The position numbers and the translations under genes are program-made. The notes beneath the pieces were generated by a model, which did not search any database, was not told the DNA's origin, and saw only the letters and a program-made list of their open reading frames with translations. From assembly GCA_963775235.1 (NCBI GenBank), contig CAVZHY010000004.1:1-64000 (forward strand): a DNA stretch of 64,000 nucleotides. The letters are read 5' to 3'. How positions within the stretch are numbered: position 1 is the stretch's first letter; every line of letters begins with the position of its first letter. Shown one piece after another: positions 9,871-19,883 of the stretch. This DNA is from JBBDMC01 sp963775235 (GTDB lineage Bacteria > Pseudomonadota > Alphaproteobacteria > Rhizobiales > Kaistiaceae).

Positions 9871-11605
9871 TTAACGGCGCCCAGGTTCCTTCAGGATCGG
9901 CAGAAGAAGTCGCGATGGCATCTCGGTGTTGTGAAAAACCGTTTGCCGCGCAACGCGCAGTTCGGGATCGCTCCAGTACTCGCGGCCGGTGTTGTGGTTG
10001 CGGTCGAAGTTCGGGAAGTCGGAGCTGGAAACATCAAGACGAATCCGCGAGCCTTTCTGGAACCTTATTCCGACAGGCATCATCGTGATCACGAACTCCT
10101 GTGGCACTCCGGGATCGAGCGCTTTCTCCTGATCGTAGCCGAAGCGATAACGCGCTCGCACAATGCCGTAGCTGAGGTTGATAGATATGCCGTCGACACC
10201 CACTTCGCAAAGCTTGACAGTAAAATCAGTGTCTGGCGCGCTGGACGCAGCCCAAAGATGGCATTCCACCGGGCCTATTGCGAGAACGTCGCACTCCAGT
10301 GGTCGTGTCTGATAGACGAGGATATCCTTGCGGCGGTCAAGTGGCGCTTGGTTTGACGGCAGTGCCTGATAGTCCAACCCCATGACGCTCATCACCGGAT
10401 CGCGCGGGTCGTATACGTAGAAATCTGGCTCAGACGAGCTTGGTTCAGGCTCGAGCATGCCGGCGCCGCGTGGGCCATTCGCGGCACCGGCGCTGCTGAG
10501 AAAATAAGATGTGAATTCGGTCCCTTCGAGCGGCCAACTACCGAAGCCACGCCACTCATTATCGTTGACCACAAAGACGTTAACCGTCGGATCCTTTTCG
10601 GATCCGTTCTCGATTTCCTTAATATGGTGGTCGAACCAGCGCACCGCCTGATGCGGATATGACGCGGTTGCCTGTGGCGCCGTAGTCGCGCGGGCCGAGG
10701 TTGCTAAACCAATTGTCGGTCGAATGACCCCACGGGCCGATCACCAGGCGGTGCTTGTCGCGATTCGCCGTCGGTCCTTTGGCGACCACGCCGGTGAAGT
10801 TGTTGACGTGGTGGGCAAGCCGGTCCCACCAGCCGGTGGTGAACGAGACCGGCACATTCACCTTGTCGTGGATGGCGGGGAAGTTCCACATGTCGAGCTG
10901 CACTTCCCTGAAATAGCGGTGGAATTGCTCCGTTAGTGTCGAAGAGAACTCCTCCGGGATCGACACTAGCGGCAGCCGCCACAGCCACTTTCCCCGATCT
11001 ATCCGGTTCCAAATGTCATCAGCGGCTTCCCGTGTGTACGGAACAAATGGATCACCATCTCGGCGTCGCGCGTCGGCCGCCATACTATAGATCCAATGCA
11101 GGCGGCGACCGGTCTCGAAGATGCCGAATGTCATGCTGGTGTGTTTGTCCGCCATCCCGCTGGAATAGAGCGCGACAAGCGACGGCGGCCGCTCTCCCGA
11201 CGCCCTCAATGCCAGTCCAGTGGGATAAGAATTGCCCCACATGCCGACCTGTCCGCTGGAGCCGTCGAGAGCGGCAGCCCATTCGACGCTGTCATAGCCG
11301 TCGAGGGATTCGACCGCGTTTCCGGGAAAGCCGAACGTCCAGGCAAACTCGCCATCGGATTCACCCCTCCCGCGGCAGTCCTGAACGACGACAATGTACC
11401 CGAGTGAGGCCATCAGCGGCGCGTTGCCGATGTACAGGATACTCGACTTGTCGTAGGGCGTGCGGCAGAGCAACACCGGATAGCGGCCGCGAAACCTGGG
11501 TCGATAGATGTCGGCGCGCAGGATCGTTCCGTCACGCACCGCGCACGGCACATTTTGCTGGAACGTCACGGATGATGCGGGGGAATCGGCGGGCTTGAAC
11601 GACAT
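9871..11605 (-). pseudogene. CocE/NonD-family serine hydrolase, one frameshift
   Basis: X-Pro dipeptidyl-peptidase S15-like hydrolase of about 578 residues. The N-terminal alpha/beta-hydrolase has the oxyanion tyrosine strand LLCRTPYDKS, RGRGESDGEF and the nucleophile elbow GMWGNSYPTG. The acid/histidine region is TTGWWDRL and IGPWGHST. The C-terminal jelly-roll (PX domain) includes SRIRLDVSSSDFPNFDRN. The frame breaks near 10664, where YPHQAVRWFDHH resumes in another frame. ATG 11605 is chosen because AAGGAA precedes it. Family members hydrolyse amide or ester bonds of proline dipeptides, cocaine-like esters or acyl amino acids; the substrate here is unknown, probably whatever the adjacent ABC transporter imports. 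Confidence 0.82.
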
Positions 11606-11693
11606 ATATCGGTTCCTTGGCGGAGGTGGCAGACGGTCGGTGGGACCACGCAAACGCGCACGCCACAGGGTGCTCGCGCGGCGTGGGAGAGGA

Positions 11694-12581
11694 CTAATCC
11701 ATCTTGTAGAGGGCGGGCGCGTCCAGCGGGATCTGGAGCAGGTCCTCGCCCCAGATTATGTCGCCGTCGAAGATCGCAGCCATCTCGCGGATGATGCGCT
11801 CGCGGATGCCGGGTTGGTCGATCTGCTCGAGCATATGTGTCAGCACCACCGTCTTTACCCCTGCATCGCGGGCAACCGTGGCGGTATCGACATGGTTTCC
11901 GCAGACCTTGCGGTAGATTTCCGTCGGCTCGGTTCCGGAGAAATAGTGATTCATGTGAATCAGCACGTCGGCACCGCGCGCCAGAGCCACAATCTCCGGA
12001 CACACGCCGCCGCTGTCGCCGGAGTAGCACAGCACCTTGCCGTCGGCTTCAAGGCGATAGCCGTAGCAGCGCAGATAAGGCTGCACGTGCCAACCCTCGG
12101 CGACGGTGAGCGTCCAGGTCCCGTTGTTGACGATGTTGCCCGGTTCCAGTTCTGTGACTTCCGGTGCGGGGCGCTTGCGCGGAGGCACGCCGCCGCGCGC
12201 CTCGAAGATGTCGATGCTGCCCTGATGCTCGATCCTGGCGCGGATGTCATCGGCGTAGACACCGTCCTCGCCGAAAAGCTGCTCAGTCATCCGCCGAATG
12301 GGCGGCGGCCCGAACACCTTCAGCTCCGGCACGCGGCCAGCGCCCTGATCCCAACGCGTCAGCAGAAGGCGCGGATAGTCGATGCAATGATCGTAGTGAA
12401 GGTGCGAAAAGAAGAGGTGCGTGATGTCGACGGCCCTGCGACCCAGTTCAAGGAGGCGATGATGCGCGCCCGGACCGTGGTCGAAGACGATCACGTCTTC
12501 ACCAATCTCAACCAGATAACCGGAGCTCTGGCGTTTCAGTGATGGGGTCGGGGTACCGGTGCCCAGCATGGTGACTTTCAT
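11694..12581 (-). CDS. MBL-fold metallo-hydrolase, RNase Z-like
   Basis: A 295-residue metallo-beta-lactamase-fold protein. The zinc site is visible as FSHLHYDHCIDY (HxHxDH), GDSGG for the bridging aspartate, and later VLTHMLEQ histidine; an MNHYF histidine is also well placed. The N-terminus MKVTMLGTGTPTPS resembles RNase Z/arylsulfatase-like members. It stands in a catabolic block, 22 bases after an ABC ATPase gene and 88 bases before the CocE-like gene, so a small-molecule ester, lactone or phosphodiester is a likelier substrate than tRNA. The substrate is not determined. Confidence 0.85.
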   Translation of the reverse strand: MKVTMLGTGTPTPSLKRQSSGYLVEIGEDVIVFDHGPGAHHRLLELGRRAVDITHLFFSHLHYDHCIDYPRLLLTRWDQGAGRVPELKVFGPPPIRRMTEQLFGEDGVYADDIRARIEHQGSIDIFEARGGVPPRKRPAPEVTELEPGNIVNNGTWTLTVAEGWHVQPYLRCYGYRLEADGKVLCYSGDSGGVCPEIVALARGADVLIHMNHYFSGTEPTEIYRKVCGNHVDTATVARDAGVKTVVLTHMLEQIDQPGIRERIIREMAAIFDGDIIWGEDLLQIPLDAPALYKMD

Positions 12582-12603
12582 TCGACTGCCCTCGGAAAAT
12601 TGA

Positions 12604-13428
12604 TCATTGGTCGCTTGCCGGAGCTTTGAGCCCTTCGAACGGAAACTTGCCGTCGAGGTCGAGAACGGCGGAGAGAAGAGTCCGGGTGTAGGGGTGGCGC
12701 GGGTTCGTGAAGATATCGGCCGGTGTGCCCTGCTCGACTAGGTTTCCCCTCTGCATGACGAGCACGCGATCGCAGACCTGATTCACGACGGCAAGATCGT
12801 GCGCGATCAGAATGATCGAAAGCCCGAACTCGTTGCGCAACTTAAGGAGAAGGTTGAGCACCTGGGCCTGAATCGACACGTCCAGCGCGCTGACCGGCTC
12901 ATCGGCGACGATCACCGACGGGTGAGGAGCAAGCGCGCGTGCAATAGCGATACGCTGGCGTTGGCCCCCCGAGAAAGCGTGCGGATAGCGATCCAGCGCC
13001 GCCGGGCCGAGCCCCACGGCCTCAATGACTTCGCGGCACCGCGCTCCATGGTCGACGTCAACGGCAAGCGATTTCAGCGGTTCGGCAATTGACTGGCCGA
13101 CCGTCATCCGTGGATCGAGCGACGAATACGGATCCTGGAAGACTATTTGAACACTGCGGCGAAAATTGCGAGCGTTTGCCTTATTGCTGAAATCGACTGG
13201 GCGGTGCCTAAAGATGATTTCTCCAGAGTTGGGACGTGTCAGCCCGACCAGGATGTTGGCGACCGTGGATTTGCCCGACCCCGACTCGCCTACAAGACCC
13301 AGAAATTCCGATTCCCCGAGTTCCAGACTGACATCGTTCACTGCCACGACGGGGGCGCGCTTGCCTAACCTTGCCCTCGGCAATCGATACTGCTTGACCA
13401 GATGGCGGCCTTCCAGCAACGCGGTCAC
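12604..13428 (-). CDS. ABC transporter ATPase, DppF/OppF type
   Basis: A 274-residue ATPase of the peptide/nickel importer group. Walker A is GLVGESGSGKSTVANIL, the Q-loop is IVFQDPYSSLDPR, the signature is SGGQRQR, Walker B is VIVADEPVSALD and the switch histidine is LIAHDLAVV. The GTG at 13428 overlaps the preceding stop (GTGA), so it is translationally coupled; a longer upstream frame exists but lacks family similarity. The C-terminal oligopeptide extension is short. It powers import with the paired ATPase and permeases upstream. Confidence 0.9.
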   Translation of the reverse strand: MTALLEGRHLVKQYRLPRARLGKRAPVVAVNDVSLELGESEFLGLVGESGSGKSTVANILVGLTRPNSGEIIFRHRPVDFSNKANARNFRRSVQIVFQDPYSSLDPRMTVGQSIAEPLKSLAVDVDHGARCREVIEAVGLGPAALDRYPHAFSGGQRQRIAIARALAPHPSVIVADEPVSALDVSIQAQVLNLLLKLRNEFGLSIILIAHDLAVVNQVCDRVLVMQRGNLVEQGTPADIFTNPRHPYTRTLLSAVLDLDGKFPFEGLKAPASDQ

Positions 13429-14375
13429 GACGTGGCCCCGACGGGGTGCCAGCAGGCAAACCTGTGATTGCCCTCGCTCTGGAATTCCGGCATCACCTCG
13501 CAGGCAGTGGTCGCCGCGGGACAGCGTGTGCGGAAAGGGCATCCTGTTGGAAAGTCACCCGCCGCCGGTACCGACCCCGGAATCGATCTCAGCCCGGCAG
13601 CGCGGGACTGGTCCCGCCGCAGAGCCGGCATCGAACTGATCAGCGCGGCAGTGTATTGGTGACGCGGCGCGTTCAGGAGCCGGGAAGTCTCGGCTTCTTC
13701 GACGACGAAGCCTCCGTACAAGACTGCTGTGCGCTCGCACAGGAAGGCAACCAGTGGAAAGTCATGCGTAATCAGCACCAGCGTGGTGCCGGTGCGGTCG
13801 ATCACCCGCCTGATGAGCTTGGCAACCGCCGCTTTCACGGTGACGTCGAGCGCGGTGGTGGGTTCGTCGGCGATCAGCACCTCCGGTTCACCGGCGAGCG
13901 CCATCGCGAGGTTGACGCGCTGGCGTTGTCCCCCCGACAACTGGTGGGGATAGGCGCGGTATCGTTCTTCGGGCCGGTCGATCTGAACGCTCTTGAGCAA
14001 CTCGATGGCCTCGGCCCTTGCTGCTTCGCGGCTGAGGCCGCGCATGCGTAGCGGCAATGTCATCTGGCGTCCGACCGTCATCAGAGGGTCGAGTGAGGTA
14101 AGGGAATCCTGAAAGATCATGGACACCTTGCGCCCGCGTACCGCATTCATTTCATGGTCGGTTTTCTCGAGCAGATGCTCCCCGGAGAGCACAACGGCTC
14201 CCGTGGCACCAGCGCCGTCCGGCAGCAGTCCGATCACGGCCAGCGCGGTCATTGTCTTGCCGCTGCCGGACTCTCCGACGATGCCGAACCGCTCTCCTTT
14301 CCGGCAGCTTATGCTGATGCCATTCAGGATCGGCGTGCTTCCGATCCTGACCCGGAGGTCCTTGATCTCGAGTAT
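13425..14375 (-). CDS. ABC transporter ATPase, DppD/OppD type
   Basis: A 316-residue ATPase with Walker A (VGESGSGKTMTAL), Q-loop (MIFQDSLTSLDPL), signature LSGGQRQRVNLAMAL, Walker B (VLIADEPTTALD), H-loop (LITHDFPLV) and the C-terminal oligo_HPY cysteine region (GCPFRTRCP). The expected start overlaps the permease stop as TGATG, but the sequence reads TGATA: the codon at 14375-14373 is ATA, six bases after a perfect GGAGGT. Either an AUA or nearby CUG start is used, or a single base differs from the parental gene. The first in-frame ATG (14252) would remove Walker A. Confidence 0.88.
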   Translation of the reverse strand: MLEIKDLRVRIGSTPILNGISISCRKGERFGIVGESGSGKTMTALAVIGLLPDGAGATGAVVLSGEHLLEKTDHEMNAVRGRKVSMIFQDSLTSLDPLMTVGRQMTLPLRMRGLSREAARAEAIELLKSVQIDRPEERYRAYPHQLSGGQRQRVNLAMALAGEPEVLIADEPTTALDVTVKAAVAKLIRRVIDRTGTTLVLITHDFPLVAFLCERTAVLYGGFVVEEAETSRLLNAPRHQYTAALISSMPALRRDQSRAAGLRSIPGSVPAAGDFPTGCPFRTRCPAATTACEVMPEFQSEGNHRFACWHPVGATS

Positions 14376-15268
14376 CAGTCGACCTCCGTTTGACTTCGCC
14401 GATCAAGCCGGTCTCGCAGGCCGTTGCCGACCAGATTGAATGGCATGACGGCCAGGACGATCGTCAGGCCGGGGACGATGGCAAGCCAGGGCGCCACGCT
14501 GTAGTACTGCTGGCTCTCCTTGAGCATTCGTCCCCAACTCGGTTCCGGCGGCTGTGTGCCAACGCCCAGGAACGCCAGGGAGGCTTCGACCAGTATCCCC
14601 AGCGCCATTACCAAAGTGACCTGCACCAGGATGATCGAGATGACGTTCGGGAGGATGTGGCGCCACGCGATGTACCAGTCGCCGCGACCGTAACTCCGCG
14701 CCGCCTTGATAAATGCGCGTTCCCTGACGGTCAGCGCCGCGCTGCGGGTCACACGGGCGATCAGCGGAAAGAACCACAGCCCCAGCGCGATGATCGTCGT
14801 TCCGGCAGAGCCGCCAAGCTTGGCCGCGAGCACAAGGGCCAGTAGCACCGCAGGGATCGCGTAAATGATATCGACAAACCGCATCAGGCTTTGCTCGGCC
14901 AGTCCACGCAACATGGCCGCGACCAGGCCCACGGCAACGCCGAGGACGACGGAAACCGCCGTACCCAGCGAAATGATGACGAGCGTGTTCGACGTCGCGC
15001 GCATCATCTGAGCAACCAGGTCCCTGCCGAGGTAGTCCGTGCCAAGCAGGTGGCCCCGGGTCAAGGGGGGAGTAGCTTGGAGCGGATGTCGACCATAGAA
15101 TTGAGTTCAGACCGCCCGGCAGCCAAAAGCGAGAAACGATGCCGACTACAACGAAAGCGCAATCCCACGAGACCGATCACGCATACCGGGCCGCACCGGC
15201 ACCCTGCGCTTTGACGCCGGCGCATCGGCGGCCTGCTGTCCAGGTCCTCTCGTCGACGACCGCGTCAT
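14375..15268 (-). pseudogene. ABC transporter permease, DppC type, three frameshifts
   Basis: The C-terminal 229 residues are intact: GTDYLGRDLV, several membrane helices, and the EAA loop (KAARSYGRGDWYIAWRHILP). The N-terminus is scattered over frames: ATG 15268 (MTRSSTRGP), a shift near 15137 into VVVGIVSRFWLP, another near 15112 into NSMVDIRSKLLPP, and a third at the C6 run near 15063-15068. Joined, they give about 298 residues, normal for DppC. The ATG overlaps the DppB-like stop (ATGA). The N-terminal helix is needed for folding, so either the transporter is dead or the sequence has errors. Confidence 0.78.
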
Positions 15269-16220
15269 GCTTCGGCGCCGCCCAACCGGATACGAGGATC
15301 GATCAGCCCATAGGCGAGATCGGTCAGGAAATTCAGCGTCAGCACCAGCGTCGTCAGAACCATGACGGTCGATTCCACGACGACATTGTCGCGCGCAGAG
15401 ACCGCATCGACAACCAGTCGCCCGACTCCAGGCAGATAAAAGACGCTTTCGATGACGACCGCGCCGCCGATGAGATGGCCGAACTGCAGCCCAAGACGGT
15501 GATGAGCGGGATCGACGCATTGCGCAGACCGTGCCGAAACACGGCCCGCCATTTGCTGAGCCCGAGGCTGCGCGCGGTGCGCATGTAGTCATCGCCGAGC
15601 ACGTCGAGAATGGCGGCCCGTGCGTATCGGGCCAGGATTGCCGAACCCACCAGGGCGAGTGCCGCCGTCGGCAGTATGAGCGACCGCAAGGCGCCGACGA
15701 CGCTCTGAGACGGCCGCGTATAGCCGCCAGTCGGCAGCAGGCCGAGGTAGAGCGCAAAAACGAGGGAAAGAATGATTCCCGACCAGAACGTCGGGATCGC
15801 GATTCCCACCTGGCTGATGCCGTGGACGAACCTGCCGATGAAAGACTTTTTCTTCACGGCGGCGATCAGGCCTAGTGGTAACCCGACCAACGCCGACACG
15901 ACCAGGGAGGTGAGGGCGAGTGGCAGCGTCAGCGCCAGGCGCCGCAATAGCTCGGTGCCGATGTCGTATTTCGTGATGTAAGACTTGCCAAAGTCGAACG
16001 TGAGCAGGCCCAGCACCCAGTGCAGGTACCTGATCACGAGAGGCTGATCGAGGCCGAGTTGCGTCCGCAGCGCAGCCAGCGTCTCCGGGGCCGCCTCCTG
16101 TCCAAGAATAACCGTGGCGGCGTCACCCCCCAGCGCGTTCATCAGCAGAAAAATCAGGATGGAGGCACCGAAGAGCGAGCCGACGAAGATTCCTGTTCTT
16201 GTCAGCAGAAAGCGAACCAT
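15265..16220 (-). pseudogene. ABC transporter permease, DppB type, one frameshift
   Basis: Begins MVRFLLTRTGIFVGSLFGAS, typical DppB, with LGLDQPLVIRYLHWVLGLL, the helix-rich core and the EAA loop (ARSLGLSKWRAVFRHGLRNA). A shift at about 15490 (a CCC run on the plus strand) moves the reading into FGHLIGGAVVIESVFYLPGVG and a normal end, FLTDLAYGLIDPRIRLGG. The reconstructed protein has about 318 residues. It starts 29 bases after the binding-protein gene and overlaps the next permease. Confidence 0.82.
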
Positions 16221-16249
16221 CGCCGGCCTCTTGTGGTGCCTCGGGACCT

Positions 16250-17735
16250 CTATCGGTTGACGACCACGTTCCTGAGGTCAATGACTGTGTCCGGGTGGAA
16301 CGGCCGCCAGCCGGTCACGTAAGACCATGAACAGCGAGCTGGACTTGTGCATAGAACGGACAACCACCACGTCGCCGCGGCACACATGCGACGCCTCCTT
16401 GAAGGCAGCGTTCGCCTCAGCCGCACTCGGCGCGGTCTTTCCCTGCTTGATAAGCGCATCAAACTTCGGGTCGCAGTAGTTCTGGTACCAGAAAACATCG
16501 CAGGTCATATTCGTGAGCAGGCGTTCGGAGATCACTCCGACCGGAGAGACTTGGTATTCCCGCTTGTTTATGAGCTTGTCGAGACCCGTTGCCAAATCGA
16601 ATGACACCATCTTTGGGCTAAAGCCGGCCGCGGCGAGCTGGCCCAGGAGTATCTCGGCTTGATCGGTGCTGGGGTTGTTGGTGATTGCCAAAATCTCCAC
16701 GCTGACACCGGTCAGCCCCTCCTCGGCAAGAATGGCTTTGGCTTTCGCCGGGTCATAGGGATAGGGGTCATAGTTCGGGTCGAAATAGGCATCGAGCGGC
16801 GATGCAAAGACGCGTGTCTTCGTCCCGAACCCGTTGTTCATCCCATCGATGATTGCCTGGCTGTCGACGGCATATGCCAGGGCCTGCCGCACGCGCGGAT
16901 TGTCGAACGGGGGGGCTTTGTGATTGACCGACAGCAAACTGACAGAGCTGATGGCTCCCGGTTCGACGACCAAATTGGGATTGTTCCGCACCTCTCCTAA
17001 GCGAGATGTCGCCTCAAGGCGTCCGATCGCGTCAAGATCTCCCGCAAGCAACGCATTTAGGGCGGCGTTGGCATCCGGAATGTAACGCCATTCGACGCGA
17101 TCGACCTTGGCGGGAGTGCCCCAATATTTGTCGAACCGTCTAAAGATCAGAGATTCGCCATGATTCCACTGGACGAACTCGAAAGGTCCGGTGCCGACCG
17201 GATGGCTGGCCATGTCGGCGATGTTGCGCTCCGCCATGATGAAGCCGGCACGCTTGGCCATGTTGGTCAGAAACGTGCTATCGGGCTGTTTGAGCTTGAC
17301 TTCGACCGTATCGGGATCTGTGACCTTGACCGTGTCGATACCCTTGAATGCGAATGCCTGAGCATGGCCCTTGTGGTCCCTGCCGTAGGTCAGGGTCCAC
17401 ACGACATCGTCCGGGGTCAGCAGGTTGCCATCGTGGAAGTAAACGTTCTTGCGGATCTTGAACGTATAAGTCAGCCCATCCTCCGAGACGTTCCAGCTCT
17501 CTGCCAGCAAAGGCTGCAGCTGGCCCTTGTCGTCAATCTGAACCAGCGTCTCCATCGTGTTGTAGAGAAGGACCTGGGCAACAGCCGCCGCGATATTGGA
17601 GGTGGAGTCAAGGCTGGGAGGCTCCTGCGAGGTCGTTTGGCCTAGGCGCAGCACAGTCTCCGCGGACGCACTGCCACATGCCCCGACGGTCAACGCCATC
17701 GCCATCAACAGCGCGTACCTGAGCTTCCTTGTCAT
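16250..17735 (-). pseudogene. Family-5 extracellular solute-binding protein, C-terminal frameshift
   Basis: Peptide/nickel-type binding protein of about 494 residues with a signal sequence (MTRKLRYALLMAMALTVGAC), either a lipoprotein cleaved before Cys20 or a Sec protein cleaved after ASA. The family signature is visible as GTGPFEFVQWNHGESLIFRR and VRQALAYAVDSQAIIDGM. Near 16318 the frame breaks: one frame ends GHSH, the other continues TGWRPFHPDTVIDLRNVVV, the usual SBP_bac_5 ending. Only the last ~25 residues are affected. It is the promoter-proximal gene of the transport block and defines its ligand class: a small peptide-like or amine compound (inference). Confidence 0.85.
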
Positions 17736-18033
17736 CGTGGTCCCTCCCTTGTCACAATCGTGGACAGCCGTCCACTATATGTCTACGTTAGCGAAAATAT
17801 TTGAAAATGTAACCCTAGAAAGAAGTGGGCGGCTCTTGTTTGATAGCGGAAACTTCTGTGACAAGTACCGCTCGCTATGCGGGGGCGACGAACATTTTTG
17901 CGGTCCCCGCGCGAGAGCAAGACGCGTCGAACCGATTTGCTGTGATTCGATTGCAAGACACGGTGCCTAGCAACCTTGCTCAAACAGGGCTGCCGATCCT
18001 CACAGCCAATCGATTACGAAGGCATGTGCGTCA
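17736..18033. promoter_or_regulatory. Divergent promoter region between transporter block and dehydratase
   Basis: A 298-base non-coding interval between two divergent transcription units (binding-protein gene on minus, DgoD-like gene on plus). It must hold promoters for both. Besides the palindrome at 17760-17775 I see an AT-rich patch around 17775-17830. No -10/-35 pair can be assigned with confidence. Confidence 0.5.
17760..17775. promoter_or_regulatory. Perfect palindrome GTGGAC-N4-GTCCAC, candidate operator
   Basis: Two 6-base arms, exact reverse complements with a 4-base spacer, lie 25-40 bases upstream of the binding-protein start codon. The GT...AC outer/inner pattern fits GntR-type operators, but no GntR gene is in the window; the XRE-cupin protein is the only regulator nearby. 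Confidence 0.45.
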
Positions 18034-19206
18034 GTGAAAATCACCGCAATCCGTACGCTGGTCGTCAATGCCGAGATGCGAAACTGGGTGTTCGTAAGGG
18101 TTGAAACGGACGAGCCCGGACTCCATGGCTGGGGCGAAGCAACCCTTGAATGGAAGACCCGCTCGGTTGTCGGCGCGGTTGAGGATCTAGCACCTCTCAT
18201 GCTCGGACGCGATCCTCGTGACATCGACCAGGCTGTGCGCATCATGCGGAAGCACTCGTTCTGGCGGCTAGGAGTGATAGGCAACAGCGCCATTTCCGGC
18301 ATCGAGATCGCCCTCTGGGACATCCTCGGCAAATCGCTGGGCGTGCCGGTGTGGCGGCTCCTCGGCGGCAAGGCGCGCGACAAAGTGAAAGTCTACACCC
18401 ATCTTGGATTTGGGGACATGCGTGCTGTTTATGAGACTTATGACGCAGCCCCGCTGGTTGAGCATGCACAAAAGGTCGTCGAGAGCGGCTATGGGGCGTT
18501 AAAGGCGCTGTTCATTCCTTACAGCCATTTCCATGCTTCGTTTTCCGCAATCGAAAAGGTCGGGAAGATGATGGACGCGTTGCGCGCGGCCGTTGGACCG
18601 ACCGTCGAGATCATGGTCGATTTCCACGGCCGGCCGGCATCGGCTGGCGCGGCATTAGCTTTCATCGACGCGCTGGCTCCAGGTCGACCGATGTTTGTCG
18701 AAGAAGTGCTCCCTCCGGGTGACACCGCCACCCTGGCCGTAGTCGCCGCGAAGACAAGGGTGCCGCTCGCCACCGGCGAGCAACTCGTCGACCGCTTCGA
18801 GTTCGACGAATTGTTCCGTGCCAGAGCCGTCGATGTGGTCCAGCCCGACATCTGCCATTGTGGCGGCCTCAGTGAGGCCAAGAAGATCGCGGCGATGGCA
18901 GAAGCTGCTTCAATGGGCGTCGCTCCGCACAATCCACAGGGGCCGATTGCCGGAGCCGCCGCATTACATTTTGCTATCGCGACACCGAATCACCTCATCC
19001 AGGAAGAGATGGTTGGCGCCGTAAGCTGGTACTTCGACGTGGTCAGTTCGCCGGTCCGTATGATCGACGGGTTTTGGCAGGTTCCCGAGGAGCCTGGCCT
19101 TGGAATACAAATCAACGAGCGGGAGGCACTGCGCCACCCTTTTCAGCAGGAAGTCATTCACGCGACCAACGCCGTGCTCAACGACGGCACGATTGTCGAT
19201 TGGTGA
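18034..19206 (+). CDS. Enolase-superfamily dehydratase, galactonate dehydratase-like
   Basis: A 390-residue member of the mandelate racemase/muconate lactonizing group. Metal ligands are Asp196 (in IMVDFHGR), Glu223 or Glu224 (FVEEVLPPGD) and Glu249 (PLATGEQ). The catalytic histidines are His198 and His299 (APHNPQGPI), the arrangement of D-galactonate dehydratase, which removes water from sugar acids. The N-terminal capping domain is complete. The gene is divergent from the transporter block and followed by an RraA-like gene, so it likely acts on an acid sugar or hydroxy acid in the same pathway. Substrate assignment by similarity is weak in this superfamily. Confidence 0.85.
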   Translation: MKITAIRTLVVNAEMRNWVFVRVETDEPGLHGWGEATLEWKTRSVVGAVEDLAPLMLGRDPRDIDQAVRIMRKHSFWRLGVIGNSAISGIEIALWDILGKSLGVPVWRLLGGKARDKVKVYTHLGFGDMRAVYETYDAAPLVEHAQKVVESGYGALKALFIPYSHFHASFSAIEKVGKMMDALRAAVGPTVEIMVDFHGRPASAGAALAFIDALAPGRPMFVEEVLPPGDTATLAVVAAKTRVPLATGEQLVDRFEFDELFRARAVDVVQPDICHCGGLSEAKKIAAMAEAASMGVAPHNPQGPIAGAAALHFAIATPNHLIQEEMVGAVSWYFDVVSSPVRMIDGFWQVPEEPGLGIQINEREALRHPFQQEVIHATNAVLNDGTIVDW

Positions 19207-19301
19207 ACTTAGCCGTAGACGTACGAGAACCGTTTTTGGTGGAGCCTGTTGAGGCGTCTGATGCAACAAGACTATCAAGTGCACACTGAGGTCAGGATCT
19301 G

Positions 19302-19883
19302 ATGACATCTCTCCCCGCCGATATCGACCGGCTCTTCACCGCAATCCTGTCGGACGCTTTGGACTCTTGCGGCGAGATGAACCAAGCCCTTCCGGCGTGG
19401 ATACGTCCTCTCGACGCCTCACGAACAATGATCGGCCGAGCCCGCACGGCGATTTACCGCGAGGTCGTAGGGGTTCCAGCGAAACACAATCCCTATCGGC
19501 TGGAGATCGAACTCCTGGATAGCTTGGAGCCGGGCGACGTAGCCGTCATGGCGTGCGGCGGAAGCCGGCGCATCGCTCCATGGGGAGGGCTCCTCTCAAC
19601 TGCGGCCCAAGCACGCAAGGCTGTCGGCTGCGTGACTGACGGGTTCGTTCGCGACACCAAGACGATCGGACAGCTGGGTTTTCCAGTGTTCCATGCTGGC
19701 ATCGCGCCTCTGGATTCAAAAGGCCGCGGTGAAGTCGTCGCGATCGACGTCCCGGTACGCTGTGCTGATGTGATTGTGGCGACAGGGGACTTGTTGTTTG
19801 GTGACGCCGACGGGGTGGTCGTCATTCCTGCCGCAATTGAAACACAGGTGGTTGAGATCGCGTTGAAGAGAACTCGAGGCTGA
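19302..19883 (+). CDS. RraA-family protein / HMG-type aldolase-like
   Basis: A 193-residue RraA-fold protein. The family motif is seen as PWGGLLSTAAQARKAVG followed by VTDGFVRDTKTI, the Arg-Asp pair that in 4-hydroxy-4-methyl-2-oxoglutarate aldolases binds pyruvate and metal. Members act as oxaloacetate decarboxylases or aldolases, or regulate RNase E; next to a sugar-acid dehydratase an aldolase or decarboxylase role is more likely. It lies 95 bases downstream of the dehydratase on the same strand. Confidence 0.82.
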   Translation: MTSLPADIDRLFTAILSDALDSCGEMNQALPAWIRPLDASRTMIGRARTAIYREVVGVPAKHNPYRLEIELLDSLEPGDVAVMACGGSRRIAPWGGLLSTAAQARKAVGCVTDGFVRDTKTIGQLGFPVFHAGIAPLDSKGRGEVVAIDVPVRCADVIVATGDLLFGDADGVVVIPAAIETQVVEIALKRTRG

